A stretch of 64,000 bases of DNA from Cinnamomum chago (Eukaryota; Streptophyta; Magnoliopsida; Laurales; Lauraceae), in the NCBI GenBank assembly GCA_038049695.1, contig CP142461.1:40845501-40909500 (forward strand), written 5' to 3'. The position numbers and the translations under genes were made by a program. Shown here piece by piece: positions 47,021 through 60,629 of this stretch (position 1 is its first letter; the number at the start of each line of letters is the position of its first letter). The notes below the pieces were generated by a model. The model worked only from the letters and a program-made list of their open reading frames with translations, made no database searches and was not told the DNA's origin.

Positions 47021-49237
47021 AATCTTATTTTTTATTTCACTTTGTGAATTAAAAAAAAAAAAAAAAACCTAGTCACCCAAAGAGGAGAAATCCATTTTGG
47101 CGATATTTCATGATTTTGGTTTCTCAATTTTTTTTATTATTTACCTATATATCTCATTTCTCAATTCTTTACAAGCATTTCCCTTGTACTGAATTATAAG
47201 CCTATGGAGCTTAAATCTATGTTGGGTTATTGTAGTTCTTTCATATATTCATGTCCTTTTGATTGCTTCAGCCGTACGAGTTCTTGGAGTTAGATTTATG
47301 GAGAAACCCTATTGTATGTGAAGAAGTTTGTGACAGCTGATATGCATATAAGCTGAGTAAGGACACGTACAGTTCTACTACAGCTGCAATATACACAAAC
47401 CATATTAAGGACTGACATATAGGAGTTGAACCTATCATGGGATGGGATTCCTTCATTGACTGAACCCTATTTGCTGCATAAAGGACCTTGGCCTGAACCC
47501 AAGTTGGTATAGGAAAGTTGTAAAACAAGTAAGCTTAATCTTGACTAGTGGCCTAGCCTTGTCCACTTATTCACAAAGAAGCGTTATTGCTTCTTATTAC
47601 TTGAATCCTAGACACTCATGTTGGATACTTGTAAATCAGATTGTTAAAATCATGCGAGTTATCCTATTGTTGTACTTTCCATCTGCAATGATCATGAATT
47701 AGAATCTTGAACCATGGTCTTTTCTCATAAATTTATTTTCTACAATTTCCAACCGTCCATCCTAGAGAGAAACAAGTTAGCTATGGCCACAATATTTAAA
47801 TTCATTTTTTTAAGGGTATTACTAAGTATAAACATCTCATCTTCAAAGGTTGATTTTAAACATATTGTGGTAACTTTTTTCCTCTAAAAATCAAAACCAA
47901 GACCGAAGGCATCGAACTTGCTCTATTACCAAAACAATATTTAATGATATGATACACATTAATCAATGATATGATACTCTAATACCAATTTGATGTAACC
48001 TTAATGCCTTCACTTCCAAGCCCAAGAGAAAGCAAATCATTCAAAAGAAAGCCCGAATTAACTAAACCCAAATCAACCTTTAAAAAGGATTGCAGGGAAA
48101 GACACATCTTAAAAGAGATTTTAGCCTACTCAATCTACAGAGGGCTTGGGTATGGAATACTTGAATGTATGAAGATGAATATAAAGATAGGAAATAGATT
48201 CAACTAGCGGTTTCAGACCTCATGCTTACCCTTTTGGGCTGGATCTAAATGGGGAAAGATGGTATTTAACCAAGATTTTCACGAATAACAGTCACAAGGT
48301 AGTAATTCTCTCAAAAAATCAATCATTGGGAGTCACACAAAAAGTAGAAACTGATGAGTAATGAAATCACATTAATGCTACAGAGAGCCCCTTGGTAGAC
48401 TAGCCTACAGTACATTGAAAGGAGTTGCTATAAAAAAACAACCCTAACAGTAATCCCATCCTTTGCTTGAATGAAAGAGAATCTCAGCATTTAACTGAAT
48501 TTAAAACCGACTAAAATAGGAGTGCACATTTGCTTTAAAAAACAAGACAGTAGTAAATAAATTAACTCTTAAATATTAGGAAATGTTCAAAGAGAGAATT
48601 TTCACTACCTTTCTAGTGGCTATCTGAACTTAAAAACCTACTACATTAAGAAAAGGAAAAAAATATCTCCGAATTATTGTGAAATGGTCGGAGTAGGGGT
48701 TTGCACAAGCAAGGCTTCGTGCAAGTCCCTTCCTGCGCCTATCTTCTATATTATGAATGGGTATAATTTTGGCCCATTTCCATGTATGCATCAGGCAGAT
48801 GCTGCATAGATACTTGTAAGTTACAATTGCAGTTGCAACATATCCTACTGCACTTCGTCCATTACAGTATCTAGTTCTAGCAGATTTCTTACGTTTCCAC
48901 ATATAGGTTAGAAAGTATTGTGAATTGATACCTTTTCTGGTTGAGAAATACCCCCCCTTTCTTTAAGAAAAAAAGTGATATGTGCATTACCAATGCTCCA
49001 ACCGAGTAGCTACCAATGACATAAATTACATGCTTTTGACTTCTATATGTGTTGATCTCAACAAATCGATTAAATAATATAATCGAAAATATGAGATTCA
49101 ATACTTTAGTTGCTATTCTGATATTTCTTTTGTCATGTTTGATTATGTTTGCTTGGAGTTCAATCATAAATGCAAGGTTGTAGTGTTCATCTGTAGTAAT
49201 TGCGTCTGTATCACTTTTTGCAATAATGCAAAGTTAC
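47021..49237. other. AT-rich region downstream of the demethylase fragment
   Basis: No further demethylase exon (the expected VFADH...IPREWIWNLP block) was found on the minus strand. A 19-base A run is at about 47050. No other gene recognised. Confidence 0.4.
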
Positions 49238-50367
49238 CTCATTATCTTGAAAATAAGTGCCATGGAGTGGAAAGCTCCCTCTCATTGCCGTTCCACATGG
49301 TATCTGTCCAATGGTGATCTTTTAGAGGTCAATAAAATCTAATTCTTATAAAGGAAAATTTCTCTACAGCCTACATATATATTAGCCATGGCTATTTCTC
49401 ACCAGAAGCGTGCCTCTAACTGTTTGTGCATTTGCTCCTCGCATGTTATTGCATGTAAAGCATGTCTTCTTGCTGCATAGATTACCAGACTTTTGGGAGG
49501 TGCAATCAATTTCAGGTGGTTGAATTGATTGTGTAGTTTCACCTTTTATCAAATGCCATGTGTTATTAATTAGCAGATACAGAACAATATTTTAAAGTGA
49601 ATATAGCTATATTTCATTTTTAATGCTTGCGCATACCTGGTGTCCATATAGCAAGAAGATATGTACATGTATCCTCAGGCTCTCTTCTATCCAACTGTAA
49701 CGATAAGATTGCAAAAAGTTTAGGAATAGTTTGAGTGTATGATCATTAATCCTTGACCCACCTAAAGGGTTTTGAGTACAAATTAGCTTTAAGAAATTTG
49801 CTTTAATATATGGTTGGAGAGCAGTTAACCTTTGCAAGGAGAGGGTGTGCGTCTGGAAGTTCACAGCTGCAGTGAGGAGAAGAAAATGGTTATTGTACTC
49901 TGAAAAATAATATCAGATGTGTTTACTTTAATCATGGTATATGTAAATGAGAATGAGCTGATAATAAGATGATATTAATATTTCAATGCTTCCACGTGGT
50001 AAAGGTTTTTCTATGTATATTTTATGTTTAATACTTCATTATAAATGTTAATGCCAATACGAGGAAAGTAGGAATATACTTACACTTGGTGCTCTGTTCG
50101 CAGACGATTGACATTCTTCAACTTGGGCATAGGGATAGTGGCAGCTTCTTGAGTTAGAGCAACCAAACCCTTTGACATGTAAACATCTTGGAGTTCACCT
50201 TTTTCTTGCATGTAATTCTGTACATTCTGCATGAACTCTTCAATATTTAGTTTGATCATTGGAATCTCATCCGGATCTTCCGTCCAAAAAGCATCCTCAG
50301 TTGCACTTTCCAAAATGTCTAAGGACTCTGGTTTTGGTGTTGTTGGCTCTTCAATAATAGGTTCGCA
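49238..50367 (-). CDS. DEMETER/ROS1-type DNA demethylase, internal C-terminal exons
   Basis: Five consecutive exons join in phase through GT-AG borders: 50084-50367, 49830-49866, 49637-49694, 49403-49542 and 49238-49303. They read CEPIIEEPTTPKPESLDILE, PMPKLKNVNRLRTEHQV, CELPDAHPLLAK, LDRREPEDTCTYLLAIWTP, GETTQSIQPPE, LCSKKTCFTCNNMRGANAQT, then VRGTLLIPCGTAMRGSFPLH and GTYFQDNE. This is the permuted CXXC unit and the start of the RRM-like domain of plant 5-methylcytosine DNA glycosylases, which excise methylated cytosine. No stop or shift occurs in about 195 residues. The glycosylase domain and iron-sulphur cluster exons (upstream) and the rest of the RRM-like domain (downstream) are not in the neighbouring sequence. 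It is therefore a truncated gene segment, or a gene with very long introns upstream. HQV-C replaces the usual HQV-Y. Confidence 0.88.
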
Positions 50368-52689
50368 CTGCATGATTATAGACCTTGCTTGTGAGTGTGA
50401 GCTCTACTAAATGAGTCATATTGTAGGCTAGGTCTAACCAAAATAAATTCTATGATATATGGCCATGGTCTTGAAACATGAGTCTGTGTCCTCTTAAGAA
50501 AATGTCTTCTATGTAAAAGAGGGGGTTTGTTTAATTTCATCAAAGTTATGTTGACCAATCCAATCACATAATGACTGTGGCCCACTTAGCCCATCACGAC
50601 TTCAATCATGATAGATAATGATCTTCTCTTCTATGTTTAGATGATCTCATTGTATCCATCCTTGTCATGTATGATCCCTTACTAATAGGATCTTGATATG
50701 ATATCTTTGTATGTATCCCTATTATATAGGATCTAGGATCTTTCAAGAATCTCAATACTGTAATATAAATACATTATCAATACAAGGTTTGCATATGTTC
50801 TGATCATTTCATTATAGAAAGCAAAAATACATGGTAAATAAGAAACTGTTGAGCAGATTAAAATCATTTTCTTTTATTGAATGGCCAACATCATTTGCCC
50901 TGATGCATTTCATTGCATCACATTTAATTTTCACACTCACACATTAATTTGTTTTAAAAAACAATCCTAGATTACCTTTTCTTTTGCTATTTAAGGGATA
51001 GACTACAATCTGGTAGGATAATCCAATAAAAAACAATGTCAAGATAAGCTCAAGCTTTAAGGTCCGTTTAGATATGCATAAAAATTAAAAGTTGAGAAAA
51101 TGGATTGAGCTGACTCAGGGTCATGGATGAACTAAATATTATTGTCATAGAAAATCATAGGTTTGGGTTTGAAGCCTCAAAATCTAAGTGGCCATCCAAC
51201 TGAGTCAATTTCTTAGTGATCTGATATCAAAGCCACAACCTACAAGTTTACAAGTTACAATAATGAACTTCACGGAAAATTACATAACATTAACATTAAG
51301 AGGGCACAATCAGAGAAACTAGATTTACGAGAAGCTGAGAAACTAAGATTTAGGCTCAAATCACTAGATCTAAAAAAAAACACCAAATGATCCGAACGAA
51401 AATATCTAGATATGGGCCGAAAATCAATATACCTAAGAGAAATTAAGAGTAGATTCCAAATCTAGCTCAATTCGAGGCCTTTATTGCATTTATTTCGCTT
51501 TTTTGGAAAGAAATCATAATCGGGTTTAAAAATGAAAAAAAAAAAATGCTTAAAAATTTGAAGATGTGCTTCAAAAAATCAAATCCAACATCTTTCCTTC
51601 ATTTTGAAGGCACTTTGAGAAAGAAACTTTAGAAAAAGGAAAGAAAAGAAAAGAAGTAAAAATTCAAAATGCTTAGCTAACGTCACTTGGTTGAGATCTT
51701 TGGTTTTGTCGAAATGAAACCCACTCAAATCTTAAGAATTCGATGAAAAATGGTGAAAAAGAAGGTTTGGAAAGATGAAATAGGACTGACCTTGCAGTAA
51801 ATGAGAATGAAAGGAAATACCGAGACTAAGGATTTTAGTAAAGTCAGCTGGTACTTTCAGATACAGGCTGATATTTTGAAAACATCAACCTTGCCACTAA
51901 TATTTTCGAAATATCAGCAAATGCGAACCAATATTTTAGCGTATTCTCCCCCCCACCCCGCTACCGAGACCGATACACATCCAAAATATTAGTTTGGTAT
52001 AGTGGTCAATAATGGTATGCATCGGCCGACATCAATCATACCAATATCGGCCAATAGTTTAAACCATGCATCCAAGTCCTGTTCGGTCTACCCCTCCTAG
52101 CTATTATATTAGTTCTATAAGAATCACAAGAAGGCCGAATTTTCACGAACAGACCAAGTACATAAACCCAAATTCTCATTTCATTTGTGCACACTTTATT
52201 TGTTTAGTAAAGCCATGTTTCATGATCATCACAATTTCTTGATGCGCAAAGTAATCCTCCTTGAAAATAAATATCAATTTAAGGACAAATGTGCAGAGAG
52301 CACCTCTTCAAATATAACATAAAGCTTAGTTGTTATCTTAAAGGCTAGTTACTATCTTTAAATAGTCGTTGTTAAATTAGTTCTTTCCTATTTTACCCTT
52401 GTACAAATCCTTCCTTTAAAGATCTGGAGAAGTGTGTTTATGTGATTATGTAAGAAGGACATTAGTATATAAATCAAGCTCTCCCTCGAAGAGGTTGTAA
52501 GAGTTTCTGAAGAGCAATCCTCTTCATAAATTGTCAATCCTGACCCTTTACCATTCAACTTTTAAGTTACTTAGCTACGCAAAAATATATTTTTTTTCAA
52601 TTAGCTTTCTATTAAAGAACTTTAAAATTTCAATATTTAATCAATGTAGAGCAATGTTGTTTTTTTAATTCAATCTTATTATCGGAAGC
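50368..52689. other. Unassigned AT-rich region
   Basis: Upstream of the demethylase exons no glycosylase-domain exon was recognised. 51850-52080 holds recurring ATATC(A/G)GC / CCAATAT words (GATATTTTGAAAAC, AATATCGGCCAA) typical of degenerate plant repeats. Nothing else can be supported. Confidence 0.4.
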
Positions 52690-53215
52690 TTCATTATTGA
52701 TTATAAGTATACTTCCAATGGAGTTACAAATATGTGATTCTCTATATTATAGTTCTTTTTAGATACATTCTAATTTTATTTGTTAGTAACTTGATATTAT
52801 ATAATTGGATTTCTCCCCGAACAGGACGCTCAAACAAATGCTTTGCGGGATTTTTGGTCCCCGACATTGAAGCGTAAATAGTCCTTATGTTCAGGCAACA
52901 TGGATTGAAAACCCAATGCCCATAGATGAAATAAACATTTAATGCTATTATCTCTTAATTATAAGTATTCTTCCATTGGAGTTAGAGATATGTACTTCTC
53001 TATACTATAGTTCCTTTTTAGATACATTCTAATTTCGTATGTTAGTAACTTGATATTATATAATTGGATTTTTCCCCAACATGACTCATACAAATGCTTT
53101 GTGGAATTTTTTGTTCCCGACATTCAAGCATAGGGAGTCCTTATTCTTAGGCAACAGGGATTGGGAATTCAATGACCATAGATGAAATAATCATTTATGC
53201 TTTTATCTCTTAAAA
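52690..53215 (+). repeat. Tandem duplication, about 260 bp, 2 copies
   Basis: 52690-52958 and 52959-53215 share ordered words (TTATAAGTAT, GATACATTCTAATTT, AACTTGATATTATATAATTG, ATAGATGAAATAA) at roughly 85% identity by eye, head to tail. Confidence 0.85.
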
Positions 53216-53769
53216 TTATTGTCTAACCTGTCAAGAACCATGTGTCATTAGACGCGTGTTGCTCTCAAGCCTAGATACTCATTTTTAAATGGGATGAGGG
53301 AAAATGATTGTGTTGATTTTTCTAAAATTATTATTTATTTTTATTCAAATTATTTTTGGGATGTACAAAATAGTACATCTAGTAACGTCATAGGATTCCT
53401 ATGACAGGTATAAAGACAAAGTCTTTATTGTAGACATTGATATAATTCCGAATAGCTAATCTAACTATTTATATTTAGATTAATGTGATAAAAATAGGAA
53501 GTCAGAAACAATATCGTGAGCCATTCATCATGTGATCAATGGATTTGATCAGAATCCTTTGCTCGAGACCAATGGTATTGATTGCTTCAGGTTTAACACA
53601 TCTCTCCTCTTTGTACCTCCTATATGATCAACAGTCCTAATGAGAATCTATTACTTGCAATCAATAGACTTGATCATCTAGCGCATGGCAGTCTAACATT
53701 GAAATTATGTGTTCAGTGGATTTTGCTTCCATGATGTGGCTGGAAAAGCAAAATCCAATGCCCCCACAA

Positions 53770-53804
<35 letters not shown>

Positions 53805-56800
53805 ACATCTCTTTTGGCAATTGACTTAAGAGAAATAGTTCATATTTTCCCTCTTTCAACCCAAAAAACAAAGGCACGCTGAATCATGGAGAAACAATAT
53901 GTTCGGGAAAGTAGAATATTTTCCGCAAACATGTTGTAATGAAAAACACCTACTCAAGGTTTCACAAAACTCTCCCCTTTAGATCACCTCTATGCATGAG
54001 CATGACGGGCTACTTGTGCATACATGTGCAAAAGGAGAAACGAACAAATCCTTTTATGATCTCTTAGAGAGTACTCCTTACCATCGATGAACTCAAACAA
54101 TGGGAGTTTTCTTGATTCCCTCATTTACTAGTTATAAAAACGAATCTTGAATTGATTGGGTTGCCACGAGTAGAGCCTGGTTTGTTTTATAAAATCAAAT
54201 AAGAAAGAGATGGATTTGCTAGATCCTATGCATCAATGTAGGCCATATTACATTTCACATTTCTTTTTCTTTTATCAGTATCATCTAAACATTTTTTGCA
54301 CTAACTAATAGTTTGATATATTGAGCTGAAGCAGTGTGCCAACCAATCATTCATGTGATAGCCAACAACTGGATGCTTATGATCGTACGATAAAAATGAC
54401 TTTTATGCTTGCTCTATTTATATACAACGTTCTCTTTGTTCTGGTCTAATCATGCACCCTTCCACTCTCTCAAGTCTTAAGAAAGGTGTGGGAAGGGCCT
54501 TCTTTCTAGGATGGGACAAGCTTTATAAAATTTTGCTTCAACAATAATATGGGGAAATTTCTGAGGGAGAGGAATAAAAGATTTTCTAAAGTTGGCCAAG
54601 TAATTAATTATGATTACTTCGTTGGGGCCTAAAAGCCAAGGAATCAAAAGCAAGGATGTCATCAACTTGGGTCCAAGGTGATCCAAACCTAAACCTTATT
54701 ATTATCTTGTGAACCAGATCTAGACTAAAACAAAAATCGATGATAATACAAGGGACTCGACTTTTCTCCACTGGAGAGAACTAGACCCAACTCAAAGTCC
54801 AAGTACATTAATATATATTTATCTAAACAATACTAAATAACGTATTATAAAGTAATGGTTTTGTTCTAATATATTATTAATATAATACCTATATATATAT
54901 TATATGTTACACGTGACTCTTAATGGCGTATGTTATAGGATGATGTTTTCCCATGCGCAGATTGCGTATTGCTTATATGGCAGTCTAGCTCCAACTTGTG
55001 GGGCCTACTAAGATGCAATTTAGTCATTGGGAAGAGGGAAGATGAAATGGCCTCTTTTGGACAAGAGAGAACCATTAAATCAGGCCCACTAGATGATACT
55101 AGCCTTTGATTTAACAACCTTAAAGTCTAATGGCATCTTAACGGTTGGTTTTTCCTTTTAGATTCAATGGAACGGTTAGTGAAGCTTCAATGTGCATAAG
55201 AACGGACCTGATGTCAAATCATGGCATGAAAAGAGTATCAAAGGGGTTGCATTGATCAAAGGTAGGACAAAGTGGTCCCTGTAGAGCTGGAGCGCGCATG
55301 TAGTCCGTAGTAGAACCTTGTCCATATGATTATCTTATTTATATTGGTATAAGGGTATGTGGGCATGGACTTGATTAAACCTAATAACTAACTAGGTTCA
55401 AATGGTGGACTTTCACTCAAATCAATTATCAATTGGGCTTGAAAGAAAGGTCCATGCTCCATGCTCAGATCTTGCAACTCAGGTCCTTTAGGTAACTGTG
55501 TCATTGTGGGTCCTTTGATATTTATAATTGAAAGGTGGTTCCTTTGCTGAGCTAGACAAAAAGAGGAGTAGAGGAATAGGTTGTACGAGATTGGAAGTTG
55601 AAATGAAATAAGAATCAACTAGAGATTGGGGCCATTAGGCTTGTGAAGGAACGAAAAAAATATCATATAGATGGATTATGCTAATTTTTTCTTGTTTATG
55701 AAGTCTTTTCCGCTCCCTTGATTGAACATGATGATTCATTAAATGCCTTGGCATGGCTAAAAGTAAAGACCTGGGGTGACTTGAGTTTTAGTACTCTCAA
55801 TGGATGTATCTTTACATATTAAGCCACTTTGATAATAGATTGTAACCTTCAACGATTTCATTTTTCATGATTTTAATTATCTCATCATTGAATATGGTCA
55901 TAATATTTATAGATTATACTAAAAAGGAAACTTATCTACTTAGAAAAATTATAAACCTTTAATTCCACTCTATTCCCACAACTAGATCGTCATTTTAAGA
56001 AGGTATCAAGTGATTGGTTACATAACATATAACAGCTATGATTCTTAAGAGTTGTCACTCACTACAGACATGTATCTAGATAGGCCGAGTTGGTGGATAA
56101 TATCCTGTTAGATTAGCATTTTTGTCTATAGCTTGCGTAAATCTTCTTTAAAAGGAGAATGTTCATTAAGGTGAGAACTCGACCAAACGACATGTTAGAT
56201 TTCAAGTATGTTTCTTTTCTTTTTATTTTGTAGAACGCGATGTGATGATTGGAAAATGGCAAGTAATTTGGATTTCTTGTGTCTGTGAAAGCTTAACAAT
56301 TCGAAGTACTATTGTGGAAATCATGCATGAAATCGTATCTAATCTAGAAGGGGCACAACCATGATGAAGAAGAAGTGGACCGCCAAATGGAGCTTTGTGG
56401 TCAAGTCCGTGTCTTGGATGCCAATACACCAAATTAAAAGATGCATGGGATATGCTCACAAGGCTTTTCTCTAGGAAGAACACCCGTCGGCTTCATTGCT
56501 AAGGTTGGAACAAAATCAACTATGTTTCTTTTAAGTATCTCTTACACATGTCAAACAATGAACTCTTTCTATTTTTTTGATGACTAAAGTAATGGCTAAC
56601 TGGTTATCGTTCTCATCGTTGAAGCTTCATCCCATCTATTTGTGGTCAACTTCGTGAATTTTACTTCCCGCTGAACCTTAATAATTGGACTTATCCTTCT
56701 CCTGAGTCATTGTGTACCTATTATGACAATGTGCCATATAAAACCCTAATTGTTCTCACCCTTCTCCTACGTCCTTGTATACCCATTATGACAATATGCC

Positions 56801-57521
56801 AATTATAAATGCTAGTCCAACAAAAAAAAAAGAAAAAAAAAGAAAAGAAATAACAACTAAAGTTCTAAACCATTCCAAATCAAATCACTACTCCATGCCT
56901 TTTCTTTTTGGTTTCACTAAATAAATAAACTTACATGTACGTCCTTGATGAAATAACTCAATAATAATAATATTAGGTAGCATAAATATTCCTAATTACA
57001 TCGCTAATAGAGATATTAGCCACCCGCAGGATTGATAGACGGTCACATGCTCTTCTTCTTGGTCCTCTTCACCTGTTTTTTTTCTTATCTACCCTTTCCG
57101 TTTCTCCCGTTGCAAGCAACTAAGAGCGAAAGCCCTTTTAAAACCATTTTTTGGTGGGCTCCATCATTATGAAACCATTCAAAACAAATGTCTCTTTCTC
57201 TTTTATGGGGCATGTCATTTTGGGACCTTGGTCCTTGGCTAGAATTTAGCTTAAAAGGAGAATGGCAAGCCATCAAGTTTGACCACCAACCAATATGATA
57301 ACGAGTTCATCTAGAGTGAAATTTAACCACGGGTCCATGCCATAGAGTCTACAAATTTTTCGGTGATTGTGAGTCCTATTGAGATTTTTTTTTATATTAT
57401 TAGATTATATAACTTTCTTTATAAAGTTTTTATTATATATATTCTTTGTCAATTTGAAGTGTTCCACTACCTATTATAAAAGCAATTTGATCAACGCCTA
57501 CATCTAAAGAGCAGGAAAAAC
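53216..57521. other. Unassigned AT-rich region
   Basis: No gene recognised on either strand. A pair of 43-bp direct repeats (CCTTCTCCT...TATTATGACAAT...TGCCA) lies at about 56695 and 56763. Confidence 0.4.
53771..53804. repeat. 34-base C homopolymer
   Basis: The longest single-base run in the window and the only one written as C on the plus strand. Confidence 0.9.
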
Positions 57522-57557
<36 letters not shown>

Positions 57558-57581
57558 CATTATTATTATCATTATTATTAT
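57522..57581. repeat. (ATT)n microsatellite
   Basis: About 20 trinucleotide units with two ATC interruptions. Confidence 0.9.
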
Positions 57582-59649
57582 CTAATTGTACGTAAACTGA
57601 GGCTTGGATCGTGTAAAGATCAAACTCACAAAAACATCTCCCTCTCCTTAGCGCCTAATTATAAATATTGAAATGGTCCAAAAAAATGCCCTCCTATATA
57701 CTATGTTTGTTCTTTGTTGAATATCACTCCAATAAAAAGTTAGACCCATTGTAAGATTCATCACTTGTCAAATATGTGAATAAAACATTAAAGAAATTTA
57801 GTGTTTTAAAAACTTAAAAAGAATTACTTTATGCTTATTTGACAGTATATATAAAACATCAGAACTTGATATTATCCAAGGATTAATTATATAATGACTA
57901 CTCTTTAATTAGTCGGGTTTCATTCCACAAATGATGTTTACATTACTATATTTCTTACTATCAATCTACTATATACTATGAACTTTAAAAGAAAAGAAGA
58001 GAAAGAAAATCTGGTGGGAGTTAAACATGGAATTTCAACATCCAACCGGAAACACATGAGCGACCTAATGGTAGTCACTAGTCACTTTAAACCTTTTTTG
58101 GTTCAAGGTTTTTGACTGGTGTGAATCCCACCTTTGATCGGAATACATGATGACTCCGGTTCCTCTGAAGCTTTGACTAAGAGAAATTGTGATTAAAATT
58201 AGTAGAACTTCATTATGGGCTAACCAATTAAAAATCTGAGCCCCTCAAAATAAAGCCGCCCCAATAGTGTAGGGTATGAAATAATTAATCTTAAGGTGGG
58301 ATGAACTCTAATGCGGTAAAATTGACGATGCCCCATATATTCAGAAGGCATTTATTTCAAGCTTTTTGAATTATTAATAAATTGGTGGGCTCTAGGACTC
58401 TCCTCATGTTAGATTAATAATGTCATAAAATATAACTATAGTTGGAGCGAAATTTGAGCCTATGCTAGTGTAGAATGAGGTGTGAGCAAGTCATGTGAAT
58501 GGGTTGGATAGTAGGTACCATATGAGGGCACACATCTGTCAACTAGGTGGTAGGCCTAATGTGAGACTTAACCATTTCTCTTTATGAAAGTATATACCAG
58601 CAAACACAAGAGATAAAGAATTCTCAAGGTATTTTATTCTGCCAACAAAATGACCACCATAATTTAACATTTAATTTTTTATTCAATCCTACCATTGTTT
58701 CAAACTCATATCAATACTTCACCCTTTGTAAAACCGCAAACTGGAAGAAAGAAGATAAGGGAAAAAAACAATGAAAATCAGAAGATTAACTGCACAAGAT
58801 CTTTATATTTCCTCAAATAGTAAAATAATCTAACACTTCAAGATTGCAAAACAGATGTAAAATTGTAAATACATCAAACTACCATTTTAATCAATCTAAC
58901 ACTTCTAAATCTTCACAATAAGTAATACAATTACATATCAAACTCAGGTATATTGCCTGCATAGATTGTAAAGCAGATGTAACAATATTAGACCTAGTAT
59001 TTAATCAAACCCATCATTTTCATTATCATCATTTGATACCAAATAAGAAAAAAAGAACCAACAACAAATTTGCTATCTAAATCCAACCCTCTAATCTAAA
59101 TCCCACAAATAAAAATAAATATAAAATACTTTTAAAAAAAAGACCATAAGAGAACATATCTTAGAAAGAAGAGAGTAAAGTTGATAATATTAAATAAAAT
59201 GAACTTGAAAATCCTAAAAACTGATTTAGGTTAGTAAGGAAATAAACATGAAACAAAAAAAAGATACTATATATAAAAACTAAATAAAATTTGGAATCAA
59301 TATCTAACTCTACATTTCTACTATTTGAGACTGCATGTGTTAGAAAAGTAGAGCATATATCAATAAAAAAACCGATCAACCAAGTTACCCTATCCCCCAT
59401 GTCCTTAATGGAACTTTTCATCTGGATTTTCACGTCCATCATCCAACCATATTTCCTCTGGCGCCTCTTCCATCTTCTTTTTTTGCATCGTCCTTGATTC
59501 TCCCATTGTTTGCAATGAGAAGGATATTGGTTGCAGGTCATTGGATAGGTGAGAAGCGCTTTTTGCCAACGAGTCAGAACAATGAATTGGATTATATTTT
59601 GGGTGTTACAGAGCATGAAGGAAGATACAACAATCTCTTTTGAACTTAG
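57582..59649. other. Unassigned AT-rich region
   Basis: Contains a 165-codon minus-strand open frame (59161-59658) without recognisable domain; see the rejected list. Confidence 0.4.
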
Positions 59650-60500
59650 GGTTTCCATTTCTACAAAGCTTCTACGTAGAGAGACAAAGGAAGGTTCCTT
59701 TTAACTCGAGGCGGTGCCTTTCCTCTGCCAAACATCTGTTGTACATGTATCCTAATAAAATATGGCATAAAAATGGACGGCGTGATGCTACGATAGATGT
59801 TTATTAGTTGTCAGTGATGAGTTGTCATTGCCAAAATAGTGGAAATGACTAGGAGGGGTGCACTATCCCTGTGGGTGATGAGTTTTAATTGCTGAATATG
59901 GAATGGGGTGTCAATTTAATTAATTGCGTTCAGAGACCTTATGTGGTTTAGTACTAAAAGATAAGGATACTGATTTTCCAGCACCAATAGATTAACTATT
60001 TTTATAATAGGAAAGATTTTGTACACCTTAAAGATATGGAGGATGATCAAGACCATTGAGTTTTTCCATTTTGACTAAGCTTTCATGTTAGATGTGAGTC
60101 ACCGATCTTATACATGTGATGAATTAGTGTTATGAATTATTACATTTATAAGTATTTTAATATATTTTTTAAAAATTGCAATCCATTAAGTGATCTATTT
60201 GTAAGTCCATTGGCTCCATTAGGTTTCGGCCAGAATATATATTGATTAAAAAAATGAGTCTTGATATCACGCATTCTATAATATGGCTAAGTCCCCAAAT
60301 AAATCTAAACATTAATTTGTTGCATTCTGAGTTGTATCAAGTTGGTCTTGTGTCATCACTTGCTCCCATTCAGGTTAAATCCAAACCCTCATGTTTATCT
60401 CCCACTTAGGGATTGGCACTTAACTCAATTAAACGAAGCTAAGATGCCAACATAAATTGAACCGATATTTAAGATAACCACCAAACTAAAGCTTCTATAT
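59650..60500 (+). repeat. Dispersed repeat R, short copy
   Basis: Parallels 28420-31280: head CTACGTAGAGAGACAAAGGA at 59668, one unit of the 188-bp type (59860-60050), tail with TAGATGTGAGTCACCGATCT (about 60090), and end block (GTCCATTGGCTCCATTAGG...CTCATGTTTATC) at 60200-60400. It lacks the tandem amplification of the long copy. Confidence 0.65.
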
Positions 60501-60629
60501 GCACAAATATACCCGTTATATGAGAAATTATTGATCCTAAATATAAATAGTTTTAACATAAAAGAAACAATTATTAGGGCAAGCACAAGACACTTGATTT
60601 GAAAACGTAAATAAAACAACTAAAAGAAG

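Noticed and set aside
48630-48902. 90-codon frame considered as the demethylase C-terminus
   Set aside because: Does not match the expected RRM-like or terminal blocks of the family, and no splice link to 49238 was found.
59161-59658. 165-codon open frame on the minus strand
   Set aside because: No recognisable domain, AT-driven hydrophobic C-terminus; nothing around it looks like a gene.
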